A stretch of 64,000 bases of DNA. Source: Tetrapyrgos nigripes. Taxonomy: Eukaryota; Basidiomycota; Agaricomycetes; Agaricales; Campanellaceae. Below, piece after piece: positions 34,760-45,393 of this stretch (position 1 is its first letter; each line of letters opens with the position of its first letter). Location: the NCBI GenBank assembly GCA_013368315.1, contig JAACJM010000029.1:372001-436000 (forward strand). The letters run 5' to 3'. A program made the position numbers and the translations under genes. A model generated the notes under the pieces. The model saw only the letters and a program-made list of their open reading frames with translations. It was not told the DNA's origin and did not search any database.

Positions 34760-35470
34760 AATTGGTCGGAGTCGGGGGTGCCGCGCACACGCAGCGTTAC
34801 TGGATGTTCTTACAGCTAACTGTTCAGCTTGTGGCCAAGTCACCATCAGCTGGCAATTGCCGCCATCAAAACCCCTATTGTGGGCCTCATAATTGCCACA
34901 CGCAAGCGTTTCTTCATTACGAGGCCCTTTTAAGGGACTCATCCTTATAATCTGACGTTCCTGAGTGTGGCTGTGCTCAATAGGTGTACTGACTATTGCC
35001 GCAGAAACGTGTGGTCTGCAACGCCCATTTAATGCCCATCATCCTTCACACTTGCTCACCATCAATGAAGGTTACAACGTTACGAGGCCCTTTAGGGACT
35101 TGTTCTTACAATCTGAGGCTTCCGTGTATGGCTCTAATCAATTTATATATATGATTTTCTGCACTAATTTCTGCCTTGGAATCTTAGAAGCCAGTACCGC
35201 ACAGTTGACAGTGCTCACTCCTTTTGGGCCTCGTCATTACCACATGGAGTGGTGGCCTACATCTCCTTCATAATGAAGTGAGCCCCGCACGCTACCACTA
35301 CACCAAGTGGCTATACGTGAATAGAAAGTGTACTAAGTAGTTTTGCTCCTCACATAAAACAAGCTAGCTTCAGCTCAGATTACGAGGCCCATTTAAGGGA
35401 CTCGCTCTCATAACGGTATAACCTGTTCAGTGTGTGGCTGTGCTCAACAGCTCCTCTATTCAATCAGCAA
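34760..35470. repeat. three dispersed-tandem units with a tRNA-like segment
   Basis: The string TTACGAGGCCC..TTTA.GGGACT recurs at about 34918, 35075 and 35382. Each is followed by an ATAATCTGA/ATAACGG block and GTGTGGCTGTGCTCAA or a close variant. On the minus strand at 35318-35278 the sequence GCCACTTGGTGTAGTGGTAG then CGTGCGGGGCTCA resembles the 5' half of initiator tRNA-Met, including its A box. This suggests a tRNA-derived SINE-like unit, but no B box was found. Confidence 0.45.
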
Positions 35471-36074
35471 CTCCGATCATGCCGGTATGCCTTTTTTCAC
35501 AGATTTTGGGCCTCATTATCAAGGGGGTGTCACATGATAGTGTTTCCATATAGGGGTGGTTAGCTAGTCCGGCCATTAGGCCATTAATTTTTTTTTGGAA
35601 TGCCCCCATCTGAGGGTCTGGAGATGGTTTTTGGGGACTATGTCCAGTATCTTTGTAAGAGGGCTGCTTTTAAATAAAGTTTCAGAGCCTCAGCCCTATT
35701 AAAGTCTAAATAGTCTATCGGTAACTACAGTATGATAGGGATTCAGAACTTGGTAGATAGGATATAGATAAAAAAGGAAACAAATTTGTAATATAGTTGG
35801 GTATCAGTAAAGCCTGGAGTGACTAGTCTACCACGTCAAAAGGTGTTGAATGATACTTCTGTTGACACTGATAACTGTACAGTACCTCAGGAACACCCGA
35901 GAACTGCCCATAAAGGGAAGTATGGTCACTTCCCACACCCTTTATGCATCCGATGATGATCTTCGGATGGCCAGATGGGATCCGTCAGATGAGGTGAGCA
36001 CCTCAAGCCCATCCGCCATCCGCATCCGAGGTCCCATCGCTGGATGACCGTCGGATCATCCGATCCGCTAGGAG
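35471..36074. other. stretch without a supported gene
   Basis: AT-rich, then a short region at 35940-36074 full of partly palindromic GGATGATCCGA/TCGGATCATCC motifs next to the MULE target site, possibly the end of another small element. No coding signal. Confidence 0.4.
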
Positions 36075-36083
36075 CCCTAGACA

Positions 36084-36140
36084 CGGGTATGAGAAATTTG
36101 CGGACACCCCCTTGCGGACACCCTGCGGACACCCATTTTT
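36084..36140 (+). repeat. left TIR of the MULE
   Basis: AAATTTGCGGACACCCCCTT, then two further GCGGACACC(C) units. It matches the inverted right end. Confidence 0.8.
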
Positions 36141-36220
36141 CATTGCTATGAACCTATTCTTGTCAAAAACCATTGTTTCTATTAGTTTATGGGATAATAC
36201 AAACACTCCTACCACCTGCT

Positions 36221-36917
36221 ATGAGTAATCAGAATGATGGCCTTTTGTGCAGGAAGCTAAAGTTTTGGACTTGTGACCTGGACACTTTTGAATCTTCAAC
36301 ACTTTCAACATTTCGTTGGCTCACTTTTGTAAAGATGAGCTTGTTTGTAAGTATCCTCCTCCAAATATGTATAGTTCAAGTATGTAGTCTAAGTTTTTAT
36401 AGCAAGGCTGGCGTAGAAAGCTGGCCATATTTCTGTATCCAGACTTGGAGACTGAGCAACTTCACAGCAATGAGGAGCCACCTCATACAATGAGCAAATC
36501 TGTCATCAATGGTGTGTATTTTGTTGATGCTATCACAATCATGCAGTTTGCACTGACTTCTATTTTTACTCCTATTTTTAAATTTAGAATACACAAACTC
36601 TTCAATTCAGGTTCCAGAGGACAGCATAGCCAACTGTGGTATGTAGAATTTGCTATCATAGCTAAATGGTGTCAATCTGAGCTATTTGAAAAGATCTACC
36701 TTGCAAACCTGCACCTAAGGATGCCAGTCCTAGAGTGAAAGACAACCATCAGATGAATATAAATCTGAGTGCTACCAATGCAGAGATGGTCCAGGTCCAG
36801 GTCTGGAGTGAGGGTAAGATCTTTACTATATCAATCACTTCTTGATGAATATACCTTAAAACTTATCATTCTTCTTATAGGTTTTTTTTCCAAAATGAAG
36901 GGAAGCACTGGTGACAG
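36221..36917 (+). other. probable 5' exons of the MULE protein (structure uncertain)
   Basis: An ATG at 36221 opens MSNQNDGLLCRKLKFWTCDL ending at a gtaagt donor near 36349. Further short coding-looking segments follow at about 36410-36510 (YPDLETEQLHSNEEPPHTMS) and 36610-36820, each with plausible GT..AG borders. I could not fix a single consistent splice path to the first secure exon at 36918. Confidence 0.4.
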
Positions 36918-39368
36918 TCAATTGCATCACATTACAAGCATCTCCAATGGTATGTGGAAGTCCCTTTAACTGTGGAATGGTGTCTGAGTGAATTTATAGC
37001 TGGGCATAACACTCAGAATAATGCACCTTTGACTGTTCAGCCCCCATCTACTGTACCAGCACTGCAGAAACCAATTCAAGACAAAACTGTCATAGTCCCA
37101 TCTGCTCCAGCTCACCCTACAAATATAGCAGTATATCCTGTAGATCTAACAGATCCTGCTCGTCTGACTACATTTGTTCCACTTGAATCTCCACCAGCAC
37201 CTCAGTGTCGTCACAAAAATGATATGAGTGTGCCATTCACCTGCATTGACTTGCTTGAAGGTGGATTTTGGAATGGGTTCCCAAATGGAAAATTTGCTAT
37301 TGACCTGGACTACTCGACTTTTAGTGCACATAAGAATCTTGCAGTTCAGTGGGCTACACGGGGCTCCAGTGGAGCTAATGGAAAGAATGGTCAAAGTTTT
37401 ACAGTGAATGGTGAAACAATATCCCAGGGCAGAGAGAGCTACAAGCAATGTCTCGGTATACTCCGGTGCAGGAATGAAAATTGTGATATCATCACTCGAC
37501 CTAAAACGCATGCTAAATCACTGGAAAAGCAGACAATAACACAACAGTGTCAGTGTGGTGCCTCACTTGAACATTTCCCTTGTGAATCCCGTTCCTACCT
37601 TATTGAATATGGTCAGGTTGGCACAGATATCTCAACTTGTAAATATCGATACATCAATGGTCAACCCCACAACCATCCCAGGCTTCCCTACGTCAAGCAT
37701 CTGACAGCCCAGGAGTCAAAAGATACCAAAGAGCATCTTCAAATTAATCAAGATCAAACTCCCTTGCAAAGCTATGCAGCTGGCAAAGACTCTGAGGGTA
37801 AAACAAAATCAGCACGAGAGATTGGACAATGCCTTGGAAACCCCGATACTTTCCAATATCACTGCAAGAATTTCAAAAACAGTGCAAAATCAGAAGTTGG
37901 ATCATCATTTATCAATCAGTTCCACTCTTGGATCAAGCGGCACCGTGATGAAGTCATCATGAGAGAAAATACTGTGGGTAGAGAGGTAAGTTCACTAATA
38001 TCTACCTGTTTGGACCTTTCAGTAACTAAGATAAATAAACAAACAAATAGGATGAATGTGTCATATCATTTCACACCAAGTGGATGCGAGATCAACTTTT
38101 GCCAAAGGCAGTATTAATAGAAGGACCTTTGCCACTGGAAGGAATGTTAACAGATGGAGCACACAAGTACTGGTCAGACCTCAATTCTGTGTTGATTTCA
38201 ACCACCACATTCTGTCCAGGAATTGATAGATGGGTCCCCTGCATGTTCAGCTTTGCCAATGGGGTCACCACTCGGCATTACCATTGGCATTTTACTAGTG
38301 TGATTAAGAGCATTTTTGAAGCTGCACTAGAATATGACATGGAAATTAAAGATGAATTGTTTGCATTGGTGAGAACTCTTTATCAAGACTAAATTAAATT
38401 ATATCTCACTGATTTGAATCAAAAAGGTTGTTGATTTTAGTGATGCACAACGACTTGGTTTTATATCTGCATTTGTTGATTGTTTTATGGACTGGAAGGA
38501 CAACACTCGGACACGTGCTGAGCTTGAGAAGGCTGCCCAGGAACTTATCAAGGGATGTAAATATCATTTTGAGAAATCTATGACACGTGTTTCTCGGCTT
38601 GGTAACCATGTGCCACCAGAATCAAGAGACAACTTTCTAGAAACCTGCAGGCAGATGGTTGAGACAGAGAATCCCGGTGTATTCAATCAATTAGTGAAGA
38701 TAATGCAAGAGAGATGGCCAGGGCTGGAAGCATGGCAGAGATGGTGGCTAGCTCCTGAACATGCTAGTATGATTTTTAGGAGTCAACGAACAATGGATAG
38801 CACACTTGCCTCCAAGCTTCCTGATACAACAAATGCAGAGGAATCTCTGCACTCTGTTATATACACTATTGCTGGTAAGGAATCCTGATATATGTCTCAG
38901 AATATTACTCAATTTTCTGCCAGGCCAAAACAAGGATATTGTTCCTGGATGTGATGGTTTGCTCCTAGTCTCACAGCATTTTCAAGGCCTGTATGACTCT
39001 TATAGTAGTAGGTTTGGTCTAATTTTTGAGAATATCTCTCACTGATCTTCAATGCAGTTGGCCAACCAATTCGGTATGGCCGATCTCAGCGCCAGCGTAA
39101 GCTTGATCGGCTTGCAGCTACAACAATACCAGAAACCCCAAAACGTAGACGCAGCAGTCAAAGTCATACCCCTTCCCCTAGAAAACGTGACCGCTCTGCA
39201 CTCAGGGAGGGTCGCGCCCCTGATACTCAGTCCAACCTCAGAAAATCTAAGAAACAAAAGCATGTCAAGATTTTAGCTCTCAGTAGCTCTGGTTCTGAAG
39301 ATGAGTTGCCTTCATCACCTAAAAAGGCAAAAAAAGGAGCAACAGATCAAGATTCCAGTCTTGGATAG
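36918..39368 (+). CDS. MULE transposase with GCM/WRKY-type zinc finger
   Basis: Secure exons are 36918-37985, 38051-38368, 38427-38874, 38924-39007 and 39058 onward, all in phase. The first exon carries a zinc-binding module: CLGILRCRNENCDIITRP, then CQCGASLEHFPCESRSYLIE and KYRYINGQPHNHP (Cys..Cys..Cys..HxH), as in GCM1/FLYWCH/WRKY-like fingers of MULE proteins. The MULE DDE core follows: D in LTDGAHKYW, the VPCMFSFANG..THxYHWHF-like strand region, D in VVDFSDAQRLGF, the diagnostic CxxH in GCKYHFEKSMTRVSRLG, and E in PDTTNAEESLHSV. The chain continues with GQPIRYGRSQRQRKLDRL into a Lys/Arg/Ser-rich, NLS-like segment. TAG at 39366 ends this frame, but the neighbouring frame continues at once, so this is probably a one-base frameshift. 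It should cut and paste the element. Confidence 0.85.
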
Positions 39369-41749
39369 CTTTTCTTCCAAACATGATAAAATTCCTGTAT
39401 CCAAAAAGAAGATGTCACAGGGAAAGGAAAAAAGACCTGATTTATCTGCTCCACTGTCAATAGATCTGGCAATTACCAAGGAATTTGTTAGCTACCCATG
39501 GTCACGTAACTCTTGCTGGCTTGATACATCATTGCATCTTGTGTATATTACACTAATGTGTCATGGACATTGGGAAGAGTTTGCAAGCTTTGCTGCTCCT
39601 TGTGCTGGACAGGATCCCACCAAGTGGCCAATTTCATACTTGCACAAAACTCTGAGTGACCGGAGAGCATGGCCACTCTCTACTTTTGCAGGATCTCACT
39701 CTGAGGATGATGGATCACAAAAACTTCAGAACATACGTGATAGGTTTAGACACATACTCGCTGGGCTACCCCGTTGTTTGTCAGGAGAAGAGACCTCATA
39801 TCATATAGTAAGTTGATCTCTTTTTATAATACTCAGATATGCTCAGTTTATATGAATGCAGGAACATGAATACCATTCTGCTCTAGTAAGACTGTTATAA
39901 TCAATTTTTAACATTTTGAAACTTATTATTTCTCTAGTATTGGCTGTACTACTTGATTACAGCCCCAAATGCCAAGCGTTGTGATGGTCCCATTTGTCCA
40001 GATGCAGTCAGATTCTTTCTTCCTGTCATTCAAAGGGTCTCCAGTTGCAGTGAGGGTCACTATCAGGTTGGGCATCCTCGCGTCACAAATTCTCAATGGC
40101 AGGAACCAGCTGCAAGGGACTTTAATCTCTTTAAAGGCAATATAGGCAACTGGTTTGAGTCACTCTTTAACTTGTCTTCACTGGAGGTTCCACAGAGCTT
40201 TGAAGAATGCTGGAGACATCACACAAGAGAGGGTACAAATGATCCAGATATATATTGTCAAGGAAGTTGCCAAAAAATGGAATTTGTTAGCTGGATTCCC
40301 TCTGTACTCATTATTCGGCCAGGTGTGAGTGAGGAGGGCAAGCAACCTGATTGGGATTTTCCTTGTGCGATGTATCTAGACACCAAATCATCTAGCAAAA
40401 AGAGTGGTGCTGTATACAAGCTTGTGGGCCGGATGTTTTCAAACGGAACACATTTCAGATGTATTACACTTATCCCAACAACTGGTGGAAATTCAGTTGC
40501 TTTTTTGTATGATGGCATGGAGCACAATGGCTATGCCCAGCAGTTGAAGGGGAAGATTGCAGATTTGCTGGGTGGAAAAACATCACTTTCTGGTTATCAC
40601 ACTGTTTGCAGTTTCTATAGCCTTGAAGGTGGTGTCAATGCTCAGAAGAAATTCCACCAAGACTGTATCAAAACAGCACGAGAAAAGCTTGACATACAGC
40701 TAGATGGGACCAATTCAGCCACTTTGGTCAAGGCTGGGTACAGAGTCATGAAAGTGGAGGAAACCAAGAGATGGAAACCACATTACTCAGTTACAGAGTA
40801 TCAACAAACAGACTCTGACCAACAAGTAATTCAATCAATTTCACCTCATTCCAACGCAAGCTCTGGATGTCCAGTGACACCATCACGGACAATTCTCTCT
40901 AGTTCTCCACCACCTTCATCACCCCTTCCTATACTCTGTCAATGTGGCACTGAGAATGATGGTCATCATGACAGTGTAAAACAGGACACAGTGCAATGTG
41001 ATCAATGTCAGCGGTGGTCACATTTAGCCTGCCTTGTCAATCGGTTAGAACCAACAATTGAGGGAGCATTCATATGTCATGTCTGCAGTGGTCAATCACT
41101 GTTGGCCTCAAAGAGGTTGGAAATCAGACCACCCAATTGTACTCAAATGTTGCAGGATGTTGCTAATCGACTCTAGTAAGTTTATTAGCCCTAAAATTGA
41201 TTCTCTTTGACTAATCTACATCAGTGCTGGGAGGACTGTCTTACTTCAGATGACTGCCAGAGATAAATTTTATTATCCAGGCCGTCTTCTCCATGGGGAA
41301 AAAGGCAAGTGGACAGTCAAGATGTGGCGGGGCATCAAACATGAGAATGCAAACAAGATATTAGAAGGTATCCCCATAAGCAGGATAGTTGATGGGCTCT
41401 ATGGCGACCGTGAGGGTCGACGAGCAATCAGGGTATGTCTTTTACGATTCCAGTGCTTGAAAAAGTCTAATACATATCTTCTTAGCTGGGCAAATTTACC
41501 CGGATACATGAGGAACGTGATCCAGAAGATGTTGCCACTGACTGGCGAGCTTTTCCCTATAACACTGAAGTTGACAAGGCATTATACAAGCACAAGATCA
41601 CTCTTCAGGAGATTCTGCTTTCCACAATTAGCTCCGACTTTTCAGAACTGTCTGTAGAGTGTGTTCCTGCCCTGTCTCTATACCTTGAAGACATTGACTT
41701 GGGATACACATTGCCAGAAGGTTACATTGCTCTCACTGGGGAAAGATGC
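39340..41749 (+). CDS. USP-like cysteine peptidase + PHD finger, fused downstream of the transposase
   Basis: This part continues the transposase frame after the 39365 shift. Exons are: to 39807, 39938-41175, 41225-41432 and 41486-about 41749, all GT..AG and in phase. YPWSRNSCWLDTSLHLVYIT resembles the Cys box of C19 ubiquitin-specific proteases. GTHFRCITLIP...AFLYDGMEHNGYA resembles the His box and Asp position, so a catalytic Cys-His-Asp triad is plausible. LCQCGTENDGH ... VQCDQCQRWSHLACL ... FICHVC is a canonical C4HC3 PHD finger (a histone-tail reader). A conserved region follows: RDKFYYPGRLLHGEKGKWTV (a tudor/BAH-like beta segment), WRGIKHENANK and DPEDVATDWRAF. In established families USPs remove ubiquitin and PHDs read H3; their role in a transposon is my inference (protecting transposase or modifying chromatin). 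Confidence 0.75.
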
Positions 41750-41767
41750 CACTGCTTCGCATGGCAA

Positions 41768-42537
41768 GTTACGAGGCCCATAGTAGGGTTGCAGCGTTAG
41801 CCATATTAGGAATATCATACTGTGGTTATTCAGTAGATAAGTAATCATGCAATCAATGCCTATTCGAGGCTATTCGTACTTAGAACCCCAGTGTTTCTAT
41901 TGCTCGGCTTGTACAACTGAATAAAGGCAGGGCATGTTGCCGTTTAGCTGCTGTGAAGCCGGGCAACCGAGTTAATTAAATCGCGGCTTTTTCTGATGGC
42001 CTACACACTACAGCTACTTGCAAAACTCTAGACCCTCAACGGCGTGTCCGTACTTCAGATCTTTGTTTGCGCCTGTGTAAAATCTATTCATTCGTAATAG
42101 ATTTTACACAGGCGCAAACAGAGATCTAAAGTACAGGGAGAGCGTCTAGGGTCTAGAGTTTTGCAAGTAGCTGTAAAACCTCGCTATATTCTTGAACCGC
42201 GTTGTAGCTGATCATGATTGCAAAAACAGGGCTGATCAATTGACTGACAGCGCGTACTTGTATGTTTGTGTATTGGCTACATAAATATGTACATACATAT
42301 ATATCGTAAGGTGAAGGCGAAAGGACTTAGGAAAATCCGACGCGACTTGGGTTATGTCATTGTTTGTTCATAGTTGACGACAGCTTGAGTCAGATCGAAA
42401 AGCTGATGCGTCGTGAGTCTAGACCGATCATTCGGTTGTCGGCATCATAGACTGGCCAATAGAAATTGCAGGCGTGGAAAAGTTGCCATTGAATTGCAAA
42501 GGTCACCTAAGTTAACTCAGCCTAAAGGCCTCGTAAC
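41768..42537. mobile_element. small TIR element (GTTACGAGGCC family), copy 2, inside the MULE protein gene
   Basis: Ends GTTACGAGGCC (41768-41778) and GGCCTCGTAAC (42527-42537) interrupt the open coding frame (…PEGYIALTGER | … | MFGHPCPSYFTGG…). Subterminal TTAACTCAGCCTAAA and the adjacent CTGCTTCGCATGGCAAG match copy 1 at 32.7-33.4 kb, so the true left end may lie about 20 bp outside. It contains a nested 163-bp palindromic MITE. No coding capacity. Confidence 0.6.
42011..42173. mobile_element. TA-flanked palindromic MITE (163 bp)
   Basis: Inverted arms CAGCTACTTGCAAAACTCTA / TAGAGTTTTGCAAGTAGCTG continue inward through GACCCT and TTTGCGCCTGTGTAAAATCT, giving an almost complete hairpin. Flanked by TA at 42009-42010 and 42174-42175, the signature of Tc1/mariner-type MITEs. 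Confidence 0.85.
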
Positions 42538-42540
42538 ATC

Positions 42541-43398
42541 AATGTTTGGACATCCTTGTCCATCATACTTTACAGGTGGGATCACTACAGATGACAGGGC
42601 TCGAATTTTGAACTGGATTCATGAAAATGTTGCTGGAATTGGAAAAGATTTCACAGCTGCTGATTTTGAATTGTGTTTTGCACATGCTCGTACACTCTTC
42701 TTAGCTCATTCTCAACGGGAAACATTTCTGGAACACGTTAAAGAGGGATCATCTGTTCAGGAAATAGAATGTTTGATTCTTCAGCAGGCATGGCAGCGAC
42801 TAGTGGATTTCACTGGAAAGACTGTGGATGGAAAGGACAAAATACAAAGGGCAGATGTGGATGGGGAAGCACTCATGATATTAGAAGCAGCAATGTTTGA
42901 TAGATCAGCAAAGGCAGGCAAAGCAGGAAGAGAGCAATGGGGCCTAGATGTTGGTCCTCCAGAGGATTCATGGTGGCCCTATGATGGTCCAGAGAAATAT
43001 GCACCTGATATCCAACATGCTACTGAATCTGACCTTGAGGTAAAGTAATATCATTTTTCTTCTGAATTTGTTTCTAATTAATCTTCCAGGAGGGTGAACA
43101 GTGCAAGGTTATACGGGAAAAGATTGAGGCAGAAAACAAAGCAAAGCGGATAGAGGAAGAGAAGAAAGCACCTCCCAGACCCAAACCAAAGCCACGGTTC
43201 AAAGAGAAAATCTTAAACAGTTCCAAAGAGGCTTTACAAAAAGTTGGAGAATTAAACAAGGGAATTGCTACAGAGCCAACAGAGCATCATCTACCATATC
43301 AATCAACACGTTCCAAGCGCAAACTTGTTGCAGAAAGGGAAAATCATGAGACAGAAGATCAACACCAATACAAGAGGCTACGCAGGCAAAGAAAGTAG
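42541..43398 (+). CDS. C-terminal exons of the MULE fusion protein
   Basis: Two exons, 42541-43039 and 43090-43398, are joined in phase by a 50-nt intron. The protein begins MFGHPCPSYFTGGITTDDRA and continues through a helical domain (FELCFAHARTLFLAHSQRET, QAWQRLVDFTGKTVDGKDKI). The tail is highly charged: KRIEEEKKAPPRPKPKPRFK ending KRLRRQRK, a strong nuclear-localisation-like terminus. I recognise no family. It probably continued from the frame that ends at about 41749 before the nested insertion. A separate gene is possible, since the ATG at 42541 is usable. Confidence 0.6.
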
Positions 43399-43456
43399 TC
43401 TCTTTGCTAAAATTGTCTATTTGCAGAAATTAGAATGAAATTATTGTAAAGCTATT

Positions 43457-43591
43457 ACAATGTATTACCCTGTATAAAGAGGCTACGACCTGATCCTAAT
43501 TACAATGTATTACCCTGTATAAAGAGGCTATGACCTGATCCTAATTACAATGTATTACCCTGTATAAAGAGGCTACGACCTGATCCTAATA
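43457..43591. repeat. 3 x 45-bp tandem repeat
   Basis: Unit acaatgtattaccctgtata followed by aagaggcta(c/t)gacctgatcctaatt, three times with one or two differences, directly after the stop codon of the MULE protein. It may form its 3' untranslated region. A diverged single unit recurs near 44195. Confidence 0.85.
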
Positions 43592-43599
43592 CAGTAAAT

Positions 43600-44753
43600 T
43601 CTTTGATATTCAAAGTTGACAATTGTTAAGACTGACAGTAAGCATTTCAATGCACTTGAGGTGCATGAGAAAAATTTTGAGTGCCTTCAGTGTCACAAGT
43701 TCATGGAGAGATTGACTTGTGAGTCTGTAGGAATATTCTCTTGGAATCCTGTATGGAGATTATCTGTAAAAACATCAGGAAAAGGATTGTGGCTGTGCTT
43801 ATCCTACTTTTTTCAGAAAGTTTACACTCTGTGGGCAGTGTTGGAATGCATCAGTATTGTAACTGGCACTCCTGAGGCTGTCTACAGGGTGTCCACAAGG
43901 TGTCTGCAAAATGTCCTCTCAGAAAAATTTGTGGCTGTGCTTCTCCCACTTTTTTTCAAAAAGTTTACATTCTGTTGACAGTGCTGGAATGCATCAGGGT
44001 TGTAACTGGCACTCCTGAGACTGTATACAGGGTGTCCACAAGGTGTCCGCAAGGTGTCTGCAAGGTGTCCGCAAGGTGTCCGCAAGGTGTCCGCAAGGTG
44101 TCCGCAAGGTGTCTGCAAGGTATCCGCAAGGTGTCTACAAAGTGTTACAAGTGCAAAACAGGATTACAATCAGTACAACTGATTCTGAAGCTATTACAAT
44201 GTCTTCTCTTGTACAAACATGCTAAGACATGACCCCAATACCATCAGTTGTTTAATATTCAAAGTTGACAGGTCCAAATGTTAAAATTATGGTGAGTACA
44301 GATTACCTTGGAGTTATTATAATGTATATCTTCCAGAAACATGCTATGACCTGTCTCTTATACCACTAACTAGTTGATATTCAAAGTTGACAAGTGCAGA
44401 TGCTGGCAGTCAGCTTCTCAAAGCACTTGAGATTTGTGAAAAACATTTTGAGTGTCTTCAGCATTGCAATTTCACAATGATATTTGACTCATGAGGATGT
44501 ATGAATCTTCTCTTAGCACTCTTTAGAGAAATTATCTGTGGAAACATATCAAAAAAAAAAAATTGTGGCTGTGCTTATCCCACTTTTTGAAGATTTTTAC
44601 ACTCTGTGGACAAGACCTTGAAAGTGTCTCTGAGGCAAGATATACACTTGACACAGGAGGTACAGTCTCATACAGTATCTACAATCCTATCTACAGGGTG
44701 TCCGCAACCCTTCAAGGTGTCCGCAAGGGGTGTCCGCAAATTTACCAGTACCG
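43600..44753. repeat. duplicated subterminal region and right TIR of the MULE
   Basis: TGATATTCAAAGTTGACAA followed by about 250 nt (…GTGGCTGTGCTTATCC.ACTTTTT…TTTACACTCTGTGG) occurs at about 43606 and again at 44385; partial copies also appear at 43920 and 44255. Arrays of AAGGTGTCCGC / AAGGTGTCTGC lie at 44030-44130 and the terminal ones at 44690-44740. The array is the inverted counterpart of the left TIR units. Confidence 0.75.
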
Positions 44754-45299
44754 CCCTAGACAAACAGTCGTAAACTACTGACAAATTGCCCGAAATGGGC
44801 ATAAGGATATGGAATAGGGCAAATCCCTATTCCACCAACGACCGTGGCATCGACACCGACACAATATATACCAAAAGGCAACACCATCGGCGTCGTCCAC
44901 ATGTATTGTCATGGAACATGAATGAGTAATTACAAGTAGCTATATGGCTACGGTACTGCTGCCGGGTAAGTCTGGACGTTGACAATTGCTCCCATACGCA
45001 ATCTACTTATACTTGTCTATGCACATATACAGTCTTTGAAGCTCTTGCCCTGTGGGGGCATATGTAACGTCGGCAGGTGGAATCATACCTCGTAAGCACA
45101 TGTACATGTTCACAGTTCAAGTTATGAATGAGTCGGCTCAGTGACCATTGACTTGACAACCACTGAAGTCTGACAGACGTTCACTGAGTGTTCCGAATGT
45201 TCAGGAGTGGCACGCATGCTGTGGCAAGTTTCTTAGCAGGAACAAACCTACTGAACTCTAGTTCTTGAGAGGCGCGCGTCAAAAGCTGTCGTTGGCACC

Positions 45300-45308
45300 T
45301 ATAAAAGG
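45300..45308 (+). promoter_or_regulatory. TATA box of SSP-A
   Basis: TATAAAAGG lies 94 nt before the ATG at 45394. The surrounding 500 nt (from about 44900, including GTTATGAATGAGTCGGCTC and AGTCTGACAGACGTTCAC) is conserved upstream of the paralogue at 53854, so the whole promoter was duplicated. Confidence 0.8.
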
Positions 45309-45393
45309 ACTGCGTTGCGGCGAAAGGATAAGGACAAAGCACGACTGAACCTGATCAGATTCCCTCGACTTTACGCTACTGCTTTCTATACAA

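Larger units (their letters stand above)
36084..44753 (+). mobile_element. Mutator-like (MULE) transposon, 8,670 bp, nearly intact
   Basis: The element is bounded by a perfect 9-bp target duplication CCCTAGACA (36075-36083 and 44754-44762), the size typical of the Mutator superfamily. The inverted ends are CGGGTATGAGAAATTTGCGG at the left and, reverse-complemented, CGGTACTGGTAAATTTGCGG at the right. Both are followed by reiterated TTGCGGACACC units. Inside is one plus-strand, multi-exon coding region from about 36.2-36.9 to 43.4 kb, encoding the transposase and the fused accessory domains described below. The subterminal right arm (43.6-44.7 kb) is internally duplicated. Damage is limited to one frameshift near 39365 and one nested 770-bp insertion at 41.77-42.54 kb, so the insertion is fairly young. 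Confidence 0.85.

Noticed and set aside
36173..36493. Single-exon 106-aa protein at the MULE 5' side
   Set aside because: The open frame crosses a good donor site (gtaagt near 36349) and its second half reads better in another frame, so it is more likely part of the multi-exon MULE protein.
43882..44232. ORFs reading repeated PCGHLADTLRT or RKVSARCPQGV
   Set aside because: Products of the GTGTCCGCAAG tandem array in the MULE terminus.
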